Part shown: positions 28,310 to 37,509 of the stretch, piece after piece | Layout of the letters: each line of letters begins with the position of its first letter | Position numbering within the stretch: the stretch's first letter is position 1 | Source: an uncultured Mucilaginibacter sp. | Lineage (GTDB): Bacteria; Bacteroidota; Bacteroidia; Sphingobacteriales; Sphingobacteriaceae | DNA length: 64,000 nucleotides | Direction: 5' to 3' | Assembly: GCA_903891475.1 (NCBI GenBank) | Contig: CAITEP010000004.1 | Coordinates: 1-64,000, forward strand | The notes under the pieces: model-generated | What the model was told of the DNA's origin: nothing | Databases searched by the model: none | Seen by the model: only the letters and a program-made list of their open reading frames with translations | Made by a program: the position numbers and the translations under genes

Positions 28310-28758
28310 ATGCGAATAGCAACCAATTAAGTTTTTTAGTTAAGGCGGGAGCCTATCCATGTATAAAAATACCTTCAGGTACCATTTTAAACACCATAAC
28401 AACACTTTTTGCAGGCCCCGCAAATGCGGGATTGATAACCGATATATTGTTTAGAAACAATGCCTCGGTAGTTGTAAGTCTTAACCTAATTATAGTACCA
28501 TCAGGGCAAACTGGTGGTATTACAGGCACATTATATACGGGTGCTTATTACATAACTACCATACAAATTCCGGCAAATGCGGGTACTAATGGAACAACGC
28601 CTTTGGCATCGTTGGCTTCTTTAGTACCTCAATTATTTGACCTTGATTTGGCGGGTAACCGCGTGTTTTTGACGGAAGCCGGAGATACTTTATTTGTACA
28701 AAACCCGGCTGCTTTATCTGCTGATATAAATATAGTGGTAAAAGCAAGGACATTTTGA
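28306..28758 (+). CDS. Tail fibre-associated protein, unknown
   Basis: Overlaps collagen-like gene (ATGA) in the fibre module. Confidence 0.5.
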   Translation: MNANSNQLSFLVKAGAYPCIKIPSGTILNTITTLFAGPANAGLITDILFRNNASVVVSLNLIIVPSGQTGGITGTLYTGAYYITTIQIPANAGTNGTTPLASLASLVPQLFDLDLAGNRVFLTEAGDTLFVQNPAALSADINIVVKARTF

Positions 28759-30599
28759 TTATGGAAGCAACACCTTTCAATAACGAAAATATTTTTTTAT
28801 GCCGGAAAGCTAATGTTTGGTATACCATGATGGATGGCGACTGGAGCAATCCAAACGTTTGGGTGGGTAATGTTTACGATAAAAAGTATATTACAACACC
28901 CCAACCAGGCGATACGGTTTATTTAAATCATAACATAACTTATGGCGTTGCTTCGCTGGCTTTAAACAACGTATACATACAAGGGAGCCTGAGCTTTACA
29001 AATGGTGCATATTCATTAATAGTTTTAGGTGACCTTCAATGTGAAGGCACAATCGACATGAGTGCCGGAGCTGGTAGTATTACTCTTGTTGGAAACAACA
29101 ATTATATTGCAAACTTTACCTCTGGCGCTTCATCCACATTTAACTATGCAGGTCTATTTGACCAAGCGGTACTTGGATTAACTTATAACGTTTTAGGGAT
29201 ATATCCGAGTAATAACTACACACAATCTAGAAAATACCTAATTGGGAACACTAATATTAATGGTTCATTAAATGTGTTTGGCGCTATACTTGATTTAACA
29301 AGTTATAGTCTAACTGTTTCCGGTAACACTTTTATTGGCTCGGGCGGCTTCCTTTTAAAAAACACTAATATTGGTTTGTCACTTTTTGTGGGTAATGTTT
29401 ATATATCTGTCAACTCTGGATGGGATTTTAGAGGTAATGGAGATGTTGAATTTAGGGGCGGTTGGACATGGGGTAATGATGATTATGGCTATTTTTACAC
29501 TGGCAAAGGTACCTATACTTTTAGCACAAACAACCAAACTATAAGCAGAAGCTACCCATATCAAACGGTAAGCACCTTTTATTGCAAGGTTGTTATCGTT
29601 GGTATTTCTCTTACTTTAGGAGATGTTAGTAATAGTGTTTATATAAATTTAGCTGGGCCAGGTAACGGAGCAGACGGAATAAATAGCAACTCAAAACTAA
29701 TTGTTTATAATGCTACTGTTTTACAAAATAGCTTAACCTTCCCAATGAGCACGTCTGGGACTTATGATTACGCCATAGCTGGTAAAGTGCTCTCAGCAAT
29801 AGGTTTAATTATAAACACAGATTATAACCTTCCTAATATTACGTACCCGAATTTATTACTTGGTGGAACTGGACGTGCGACTGCGATCTCCAACATTACG
29901 GCGGTTGGAATTTCTGTTTTTTCGTATTTAGAACTAGGTTCATTTAACCTAAATATATCCAGTGGTGGTTTATATGTAGGAACCGGAGCTACTTTTTCTA
30001 AAACCGGAGCAGGTTCTTTACTATTTGGTGGCTTATGTAACTTTGGATTAAATGCAATTGTTTCTTTGACAGGGAATCCATCAATAGAGTTTAGAGGGGG
30101 GGTGATGTTCGCTAACAACGGAAACACAGACGTAAATACTAAACTTGGTACCGGAGCCATTAGCTTTACCACCAATAACCAAAGCATAACAGTTGGTTAT
30201 CCGGGAGCAGGCTATAAGTTTTTAAATAATGTAACTATCGCAGGTATAGCCCTTACTATAACTGGTACCTCAGATGGAACAACTGCCGACATTGGTTTCG
30301 TTGGTGTAGTAAATGGGTCCAACGCTACCTCATACCTTATTGTTAACGCGTCAAATATCTTGCGCTTCGCTAATGCCGCGTCTCCAATGATTACCGGAGG
30401 TTTAACAGCCAACCTATTAAGCTTTACATTATATGAGTTAAACGGAAACCAAGATGTAAAGGGCGTAAACTATGGAAATTTACAATTAGTGGCAGGCGGT
30501 GTAAAACGCTTGCTAGGCAATGTTTCTGTTAAAAACACTTATACACTCTCGGCACCTGCAACTTTAAATACAAACGGATTTACACTAACAAACCCATAA
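28755..30599 (+). CDS. Large repetitive beta-rich tail fibre/spike protein
   Basis: Repeating Gly/Asn/Ser-rich beta-helix-like segments (DWSNPNVWVG..QPGDTVYLN; NFTSGASSTFNY; STNNQTIS); overlaps preceding gene. Confidence 0.6.
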   Translation: MIMEATPFNNENIFLCRKANVWYTMMDGDWSNPNVWVGNVYDKKYITTPQPGDTVYLNHNITYGVASLALNNVYIQGSLSFTNGAYSLIVLGDLQCEGTIDMSAGAGSITLVGNNNYIANFTSGASSTFNYAGLFDQAVLGLTYNVLGIYPSNNYTQSRKYLIGNTNINGSLNVFGAILDLTSYSLTVSGNTFIGSGGFLLKNTNIGLSLFVGNVYISVNSGWDFRGNGDVEFRGGWTWGNDDYGYFYTGKGTYTFSTNNQTISRSYPYQTVSTFYCKVVIVGISLTLGDVSNSVYINLAGPGNGADGINSNSKLIVYNATVLQNSLTFPMSTSGTYDYAIAGKVLSAIGLIINTDYNLPNITYPNLLLGGTGRATAISNITAVGISVFSYLELGSFNLNISSGGLYVGTGATFSKTGAGSLLFGGLCNFGLNAIVSLTGNPSIEFRGGVMFANNGNTDVNTKLGTGAISFTTNNQSITVGYPGAGYKFLNNVTIAGIALTITGTSDGTTADIGFVGVVNGSNATSYLIVNASNILRFANAASPMITGGLTANLLSFTLYELNGNQDVKGVNYGNLQLVAGGVKRLLGNVSVKNTYTLSAPATLNTNGFTLTNP

Positions 30600-30602
30600 A
30601 AA

Positions 30603-30857
30603 ATGAATTTTCAAGTAAATACAAATATTACCGTTTTTATTGACGGAATTAATGATTGTTATAGCCAACAGCAGGTTTATGTACAATGGCATGCAATGGT
30701 TTATAACAATGGAAACTGGGTGCTTGATGTTAACAAGTCTGCTCGAATAGGTGTTTTAGCTTCCCCAACAAATACTTTAAGTTATTCTGCTTGGAAGGCC
30801 TTAAATAGTACCGACCAGCTTTCAGCGGTTAAGGCGTTTATTTCGGCTCAATATTAA
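30603..30857 (+). CDS. Small phage protein, unknown
   Basis: In the fibre module; MNFQVNTNITVFIDGINDCYSQQQVYVQWHAMVY. Confidence 0.4.
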   Translation: MNFQVNTNITVFIDGINDCYSQQQVYVQWHAMVYNNGNWVLDVNKSARIGVLASPTNTLSYSAWKALNSTDQLSAVKAFISAQY

Positions 30858-30861
30858 AAAA

Positions 30862-31310
30862 ATGTTAGTTTTTCTTATTTACTTTTTTGCAGGGTATTTT
30901 AATTGCTGGTGCGATTGTATAAACTCCAATCCTGAAAGGTATGCCACTACATTGTTTTATAGATTCAAAAATCAACAATGGTGGGATATTTCGAAAAGCA
31001 GTGGTAATAAATGGAAAAATGGATTAAAAGCCAACGGGGAAGCTTTTTTCGGAAGCACTACTTTTTTGGTTGCAATTACTGATGCCTGGCATTGTTCCAA
31101 GGACTTGTGCTACTACTATTTGCCGCAGCGACAGGCTATGCATTTGTTTTTGGATCTTCCTTTATAATTACCTTGGCTGGGCTTGGTGTTAATTTACAAA
31201 ATGTTTCAACTCAACCACCATACCTGATAATAATTGTTCAGATTTTAATGGCATGTTTTGGCCTAGGTTGGCAAATTAGCGAAAAAACAATCGTTGTTAA
31301 AAAGTCCTGA
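30862..31310 (+). pseudogene. Membrane protein split by an apparent frameshift
   Basis: Frame 1 ...FFGSTTFLVAITDAWH joins smoothly with -1 frame LFQGLVLLLFAAATGYAFVFG... at ~31090; no slippery heptamer there. Confidence 0.5.
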
Positions 31311-31429
31311 AGGTTTATATATTGATAGTAGATTTTGATAGTGTAGTTTGATTAATTACTATCAGGGAGTATTAAAAATCAACCCAAATAATTTCACCAT
31401 TATTTTTTTAAATAAATACCCACCCCGCA

Positions 31430-31726
31430 ATGAATGATATAGTTTTAGATAATAATATGGATTTGTCAATAATAGCCGGCGACTTTGTTGTTGACGATTG
31501 TGAAGACCAAATTCAGCAACTTTTGCTGATAGCTCAACCTGGCAATTTCAGAGATAGTCCTCTTACGGGAGTTGGTATAGTTAATTATCTAAAAAGCCAG
31601 ATAACACCATCCCTTGTTGATGCACTTACAAAGAAGATTCAAATACAATGGCTATATGACGGTTATGCCGGGGTAAACGTAGTGGTGAATTCCTTTACCG
31701 ATATTGAAATTGAAGCTAACAGGTAG
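31430..31726 (+). CDS. Baseplate wedge protein, GPW/gp25 family
   Basis: DIVLDNNMDLSIIAGDFVVDDCEDQIQQLLLIAQPGNFRDSPLTGVGI. Confidence 0.75.
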   Translation: MNDIVLDNNMDLSIIAGDFVVDDCEDQIQQLLLIAQPGNFRDSPLTGVGIVNYLKSQITPSLVDALTKKIQIQWLYDGYAGVNVVVNSFTDIEIEANR

Positions 31727-31818
31727 GTTGAAAGTTGTAGGTTGTAAGTTGAATGGAAACCCCCACAACCCATAACCTACAACTCACATACATCCTACAA
31801 CATACAACACACAACCCA
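31727..31818. repeat. Intergenic heptad inverted repeat, family A
   Basis: GGTTGAAAGTTGTAGGTTGTAAGTTGAATGG ... CCACAACCCATAACCTACAACTCACATACATCCTACAACATACAACACACAACCC. Confidence 0.88.
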
Positions 31819-31824
31819 AAAGAC

Positions 31825-32649
31825 ATGGCTCAACAAATAAGTGACATACAAAATGAAATGCTTGCCGAAATGGCAAATCACCCCGAACTGGCGCCTTTAA
31901 ACAGTAGCAGCAATACTAGTATTTGGCGATTGTGGATGTTTATAACAGCTACCATTATTTATTACTTTGAAACTGTGATGGACTTGTTTAGGGCTGATGT
32001 GCAAACATTACTAAACAACAACATTTATGGTACTAGTATATGGTGGCTTACACAATTATATAATTTTCAGTTTGGCGATACGTTAGCGTTTATTAACAAT
32101 GTTTTTCAATACGCTATAGTTGATGCTACAAAGCAGATAGTTAAGTTTGCATCTATAACCACTGTTAACGGCGTTTTGCAAATAAAGGTAGCAGGCAGCA
32201 ATGGCGGCTCTCCAAGTGCATTAACCCAAAATCAATTGAATGGCGTTATTAGCTATTGCAACCAAATACAACCAGCTGGTATACGATTTGCCGTGCAGTC
32301 ATTATCTGCTGATTCATTAAACCTTACTGCCAATATTTACTACGATGCTTCGGCAGATTTAACAGTAATACAACCTGCTGTTGAAGCGGCTATTAATAAC
32401 TTTCTGACTGCCAAAAACACAACTAATTTTAATGGTATTCTATATATCAATAGTTTGATTGATGCCATACAAGCGGTTCAGGGCTTAATTGGCAATAAGG
32501 TGGATATTACCAATATAGCTGCTAAAAATGGGACTAACCCGTACGTTCAATTTTCAAGCAGTTATCAGCCTCAATCTGGTTATTTTATAATCGACCCTGC
32601 TTTTCCATTAAAAACTGCTATCACGTACATTCCATATAACAATGCCTAA
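31825..32649 (+). CDS. Baseplate J-like protein
   Basis: Position after gp25; VNGVLQIKVAGSNGGSPSALTQNQLNGVISYCNQIQPAGIRFAVQSLSADSLNLTANIYYDASAD. Confidence 0.7.
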   Translation: MAQQISDIQNEMLAEMANHPELAPLNSSSNTSIWRLWMFITATIIYYFETVMDLFRADVQTLLNNNIYGTSIWWLTQLYNFQFGDTLAFINNVFQYAIVDATKQIVKFASITTVNGVLQIKVAGSNGGSPSALTQNQLNGVISYCNQIQPAGIRFAVQSLSADSLNLTANIYYDASADLTVIQPAVEAAINNFLTAKNTTNFNGILYINSLIDAIQAVQGLIGNKVDITNIAAKNGTNPYVQFSSSYQPQSGYFIIDPAFPLKTAITYIPYNNA

Positions 32650-33137
32650 TGAAAAACTATTCGTTTGATGTTATAAAAATGATACGGTGGCTGATGCCGT
32701 ATTTTTTACTAAAACCAATACATGTGGCTTGGCTTAACACGCTAAACATTACGCTAAAAAACAGGTATAGCGATTTTTTAGCTTATCGGCAGCTAACATT
32801 AGCCAACATAACAATTAATTCTTCTGTAAACAGATTGACACGTGCTTTGTGGGATAATTTTGACAGCACACAAAAAATTTATTTGCTTCAAAATACAACA
32901 TATCATCAATCGGCATATACTTTTTTAAGTAATGAATACCATCCTGCTTTGTACGATTATTTAAAAAGCGAAAACCAGAGTACCGATTTTGATTATTTGG
33001 CGATTGAGGAAACCTTGGCAGGGGTGAACTTTGTAGTGAGGATACCTATAGCCCTTGCCACTAAAAAAAACGCTATTTATGCGTTTGTTAATAAGTATAT
33101 TTTCAGTAGCGTAACATTTAAAGTAGAGACCTTTTAA
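32649..33137 (+). CDS. Baseplate/tail protein (gpI-like position)
   Basis: TAATG-coupled to the J-like gene, precedes tail collar gene. Confidence 0.45.
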   Translation: MKNYSFDVIKMIRWLMPYFLLKPIHVAWLNTLNITLKNRYSDFLAYRQLTLANITINSSVNRLTRALWDNFDSTQKIYLLQNTTYHQSAYTFLSNEYHPALYDYLKSENQSTDFDYLAIEETLAGVNFVVRIPIALATKKNAIYAFVNKYIFSSVTFKVETF

Positions 33138-33138
33138 G

Positions 33139-34089
33139 ATGAAATTAATTAGAACACAAACTGGTGGTTATCCACGTACAATGGATCCAATTTTGAGTCT
33201 GCAAGCCGAAATGATAACAGGTATTAATGCGCCTTTTGCTAACCTTGGTGTCGATTTGGTTTTGCAAGGCTGTACAGTTATTGACAACCTAAACGGAACT
33301 GTAAATATAGCTGCTGGCATAATGTATGTAAGCGGACAGGTTCTACGCTTTGATGGTGCTGCAAACATTGCTGCAGATGGCTCACAAGCTATTGTAGTTG
33401 GCAGTACAGTTGATAGCCAGCCCCCAGTTGTTTTTGGCAATCAAACCGCCTATAGTTTATATACAGAACAAAAAGCAATCATAGTACCGCAAGACCCTAA
33501 TAACCATGCACAAATCAAAATAGGCAAAACACTATACACTTTTCAGAAATATTTGGCCGACCAGGTGAACACGGCTGTGGTAAACCAAATAAATAGTTCT
33601 GTAACTAGTATTGTTAATAATTCTGTGCAGTCACTTATTAATGCCTCCTATCCAAAGGGTTCAATAAAAGAAGTGTACGATTTTGATGGAACTTTTACAA
33701 AGAATTTCGACGGTCAAGGAATAGGAAAAACATACCCTTGGGTTGGCTGGGCCTTAGATATAGGGGGAGGTAATGGAACTTTTGGTTCTCAAGGTAGGGT
33801 AACTGTAGGCGTCGGGACTTTTAACGATGTTAGTGGTAATCGTACATTAACAATTAACAGCGGGGATTTATTAGGAGAAGCAAGCCATCTTTTAACCATA
33901 CCGGAAATGCCAACCCATAGCCACGACCAACAAGCGGATGCTTACCATACACAAGGTGGAGGAACAAGTCCGGCAGCGGGTTCAGGGGGCAACGGGACTA
34001 GAGGTACAACCTTTCCAACTGGCGGCGGCCAAGCGCACAATAACATGCAGCCATCAATAGGTGTATATAGGGTAGTGAAAATACAATAA
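33139..34089 (+). CDS. Tail collar-domain fibre protein
   Basis: GWALDIGGGNGTFGSQGRVTVGVG...LTIPEMPTHSHDQ...AHNNMQPSIGVYRVVKIQ tail collar signature. Confidence 0.82.
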   Translation: MKLIRTQTGGYPRTMDPILSLQAEMITGINAPFANLGVDLVLQGCTVIDNLNGTVNIAAGIMYVSGQVLRFDGAANIAADGSQAIVVGSTVDSQPPVVFGNQTAYSLYTEQKAIIVPQDPNNHAQIKIGKTLYTFQKYLADQVNTAVVNQINSSVTSIVNNSVQSLINASYPKGSIKEVYDFDGTFTKNFDGQGIGKTYPWVGWALDIGGGNGTFGSQGRVTVGVGTFNDVSGNRTLTINSGDLLGEASHLLTIPEMPTHSHDQQADAYHTQGGGTSPAAGSGGNGTRGTTFPTGGGQAHNNMQPSIGVYRVVKIQ

Positions 34090-34390
34090 ACCATTCTTAT
34101 AAAGCTGCTATTACTAAAAGGTTAATTCGCAAAATTTCAAGTATGTTGCTTTTAAATTTACCTGCATTCCTGGCATCTCAATCAAGTTAAATTATAAACA
34201 AATTTGTACCTGGTGCCAGAATGAATAATGGAACTAATTTTCCATTTAGGAATTCTTGATTTTCTGGAAGAGGAAAAAGAGGGAATTGCTCAAATTGATA
34301 AAATCAAAACCAGCCAACGCGGTAATTCATTTGAGAACACCCTGCCGTTTTCCCTAAAATAACTGCCAACAGCAAAGATGTGATTGCGAT

Positions 34391-34555
34391 CCTAGCAGCT
34401 CGGATGATGTAATTCTAGACTTGATATTTAGAAAATTTGAACCCACTGGTAAACTACCCTTTAAGTTACCACTATCCATGGTTGCAGCATTAAATCAAAA
34501 AGAAGATATGCCATACGATGGTAAAACCCATTGTACCATTTTGGGTTTGGATTAA
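34391..34555 (+). pseudogene. C-terminal remnant of a GH3 beta-glucosidase
   Basis: In-frame SSSDDVILDLIFRKFEPTGKLPFKLPLSMVAALNQKEDMPYDGKTHCTILGLD*, no start or upstream domain. Confidence 0.6.
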
Positions 34556-34733
34556 GTTATAATAGACAGCAAACCTATTGATTATATAAATTTTTGATGG
34601 AGGCGTTTAAATATGGTTAAGATTTTTTTCTATTCACCTGTCTATTATAACAGCGGCTTGTTAAACATTGTACATTTCGTTTTTTGAATTTATAGTAATT
34701 GTTTTGGGATGGATAATAGGATGCTTCCAAAAC

Positions 34734-34769
34734 AAAAAAGCCCTACGGCCATCACCGCAGGGCTTTTTT
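34734..34769. terminator. Bidirectional terminator-like hairpin
   Basis: AAAAAAGCCCTACGGCCATCACCGCAGGGCTTTTTT. Confidence 0.75.
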
Positions 34770-34784
34770 GTTTAATTGTTGTTT

Positions 34785-37202
34785 TTACTTATTTTTCAAT
34801 TCTTCAACCGGGGCTACAGGGCTTAAAGCTGTATGTGTTTTTTCGGTAACTATAGCTTTGGCTAAGCTAAATGTTACAGCATTTTCGGTATTGCGAGATG
34901 AAGTTCCAACCTTAACCTTATATTCTCCTGCATCAGCAATCCAAGCAGATTTGTCAGTTTGGAACGATGCTAGGTCGGCAGCAGTCAATGTAAATGTTAC
35001 TGTTTGAGCATCTCCCGGGTTTAAAAGATTTGTTTTAGCATATCCTTTTAATTCTTGTGCAGGTTTGTCAATAACCTGGGTAGGCGCGCTTAAATAAAGC
35101 TGGACCACTTGTTTTCCAGCTACCGATCCAGTGTTTTTAACGGTTGCTTTTACGGTAATACTACCTTTAAAATCTTTAGAGCTCAGGCTAACGTCGCTTA
35201 TGCTAAAAGTGGTATATGAAAGTCCGTAGCCAAATTCATAGGAAGGATTAACTTTGAATGAATCATAATAACGATAACCAACATATACACCTTCTGAATA
35301 GGTAACTTCTGAAGGCTTGCCCATCATCATGTTCGGTTTTTCGCCTGCAGGTAGTGGGAACTCCTTGCCAGGAAAATTTTTGGCTGTCGGCTCATCTTTA
35401 TAATTAACTGCGAAAGTAGTTGCAAGTTTACCAGATGGATTTACTTTACCACTAATGATATCGGCAATGGAGTTGCCACCTTCTAAACCTGGTTGCCATG
35501 CTAGCAATATACCATCAACCTGATCTTTCCAACTGGCTGTTTCAATTACACCACCAATGTTTAATACTACTATCACTTTTTTGCCTTTCGCATGAAAGGT
35601 GTTTGATACGCTACTAATAATCCCTTTTTCAGCGTTTGATAAATAATAATCACTTTCTAATTTCCTATCAGCACCTTCACCAGCGTTTCTGCCAATGGTC
35701 ACCACAGCAACGTCAGCACTATCGGCTACATCGTTAACAATGGGATTTACGTCCATTTCTGCAATTGGAGGTACTGGAATAAAAAAGTTTACCTGCTTTG
35801 GCTGTTTTGCTTTTGCTTTGGCAATATAATCAGTATAGTTATTAACCAATGATGTTTGCAAAGCATAACCCGCATTTTGTAAACCTTGTAATAAGGATAC
35901 TGTATAGGCTTTGTTTACATCGCCACTTCCGGTACCACCAGCAATTAAATTGTAGCTAGTGTTTCCAAAAAGCGCCACTTTTTTGCTACTAGCAATTGGA
36001 AGTGATTGCCCTTCATTTTTTAATAATACCATACCCTCTGATGCGGCTAATCTGGCAACAGCTGCGTGACCAGCTAAATCTGGCTTATCAGAATATTTTG
36101 TACCTAAAAATGTTGGTGATTTTAAAATTACTTTTAAAATACGCTCAACATTGGCATCTAATTGTTTAATGCTCAAAGTTCCTTTATTTACAGCATCAAC
36201 AATCGCTTCTGATTGATTTGGATTTCCAGGCATCAATAAATCATTACCTGCATTCATTTGTGCAACAGCATCTTTACCACCAAACCAATCTGTCATAACA
36301 AAACCATTTAATCCCCATTCATTTTTTAATATGGTAGTTAAAAGGTCGTTGCGCTCAGAAGTATAAGTGCCATTCAGTCTGTTATATGATGACATTACTG
36401 TCCATGGTTGAGATTGTTTAACAGCTATGGAAAAGCCTTTCAAATAAATTTCGCGCATGGTACGCTCGCTAACAATGGTATTAATGGAGTTTCTATTTGT
36501 TTCCTGATTGTTTGCAGCGTAGTGCTTTATAGAAGTACCTACTCCATTTGATTGTATGCCTTTTACTATAGCGGCAGTCATGCTACCAGCAATTAATGGA
36601 TCTTCTGAGTAGTATTCAAAATTCCTGCCACCTAGCGGATTACGATGAATATTCAGCGCTGGACCCAATATAACATCCACGCCATATTCTCTTATTTCGT
36701 TACCAAAAGCTACACCAACTTTTTTAACCATTGCCGTATCCCATGTTGAAGCTAATAAAGTAGCAACCGGAAATGCGGTGGCATAATAAGTATTCGGGTC
36801 ATTTGGTCTTTTCGGTTCAATTCTTAAACCTGCAGGGCCGTCTGAAACTGTTATTGAAGGAATTCCCAAACGTGGGATGGCATGAGTACGACCAGCCGCA
36901 CCAGGAACTTTTTCTGGAATATTATAGGCATCCGGGTCTGATGGAGGTAAGGTAAAGCCGCCAATGTCGATAGGTGCTGGTTTCTTGTCTTTTGGAGGAG
37001 GAGGCATACCAGGCATTTTAAAGCCCATGCCTACAACTAGTTTTGATTTTTCTTCCAGCGTCATTGCTGCAATAACCTGTTTTAGGCTGCTTTTGCCTAA
37101 TTGTGGTGCAGGTTTTTGATTCTGTGCTTTAGCGACATTAAAAAAAAGTCCGCAAACCACTATCAAAGCAGCATATGCTGTTGATTTGTTAATTTTTTTC
37201 AT
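34785..37202 (-). CDS. Glycoside hydrolase family 3 (beta-glucosidase-like), secreted
   Basis: Signal peptide; FVMTDWFGGKDAVAQMNAGNDLLMPG active-site region; LPAG..FGYGLSYTTF; fibronectin III-like C-terminus. Confidence 0.88.
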   Translation of the reverse strand: MKKINKSTAYAALIVVCGLFFNVAKAQNQKPAPQLGKSSLKQVIAAMTLEEKSKLVVGMGFKMPGMPPPPKDKKPAPIDIGGFTLPPSDPDAYNIPEKVPGAAGRTHAIPRLGIPSITVSDGPAGLRIEPKRPNDPNTYYATAFPVATLLASTWDTAMVKKVGVAFGNEIREYGVDVILGPALNIHRNPLGGRNFEYYSEDPLIAGSMTAAIVKGIQSNGVGTSIKHYAANNQETNRNSINTIVSERTMREIYLKGFSIAVKQSQPWTVMSSYNRLNGTYTSERNDLLTTILKNEWGLNGFVMTDWFGGKDAVAQMNAGNDLLMPGNPNQSEAIVDAVNKGTLSIKQLDANVERILKVILKSPTFLGTKYSDKPDLAGHAAVARLAASEGMVLLKNEGQSLPIASSKKVALFGNTSYNLIAGGTGSGDVNKAYTVSLLQGLQNAGYALQTSLVNNYTDYIAKAKAKQPKQVNFFIPVPPIAEMDVNPIVNDVADSADVAVVTIGRNAGEGADRKLESDYYLSNAEKGIISSVSNTFHAKGKKVIVVLNIGGVIETASWKDQVDGILLAWQPGLEGGNSIADIISGKVNPSGKLATTFAVNYKDEPTAKNFPGKEFPLPAGEKPNMMMGKPSEVTYSEGVYVGYRYYDSFKVNPSYEFGYGLSYTTFSISDVSLSSKDFKGSITVKATVKNTGSVAGKQVVQLYLSAPTQVIDKPAQELKGYAKTNLLNPGDAQTVTFTLTAADLASFQTDKSAWIADAGEYKVKVGTSSRNTENAVTFSLAKAIVTEKTHTALSPVAPVEELKNK

Positions 37203-37509
37203 TTTAATTTTTTGTTTGGTTTATTTTGGCTGCACAATGATTCCCGAATAACCATTGTGTCAATAATACACAATTGTAATCAATATTATTGAAATTGCAA
37301 AATATATAGCTATAAATACCTGTAAAAAAATTAGCAAATGTTAAATAGCTATTATTTCGATTTAATGATAGTATTTGTTTAACTATTTGCCATCCATTTG
37401 TATCATTGAATAACTAAACTGATTTACAATCTAAGTGTAATACTTGAAGTCATGTATCATTAAAAAATATAAAAAAGCTATTTTAGCCTTGAACAATTAA
37501 AAAGCATAT

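Larger units (their letters stand above)
3650..34200. mobile_element. Mu-like transposable prophage with contractile tail (boundaries approximate)
   Basis: Contiguous repressor, MuA-like transposase, MuB-like ATPase, Gam, portal (gp29-like), terminase, capsid, sheath, tube, gp25/gpJ-like baseplate and tail collar genes; exact ends not resolved. Confidence 0.88.

Noticed and set aside
13062-34089. Tailocin (headless phage tail) instead of prophage
   Set aside because: Terminase, portal, protease, capsid and transposition genes are all present.
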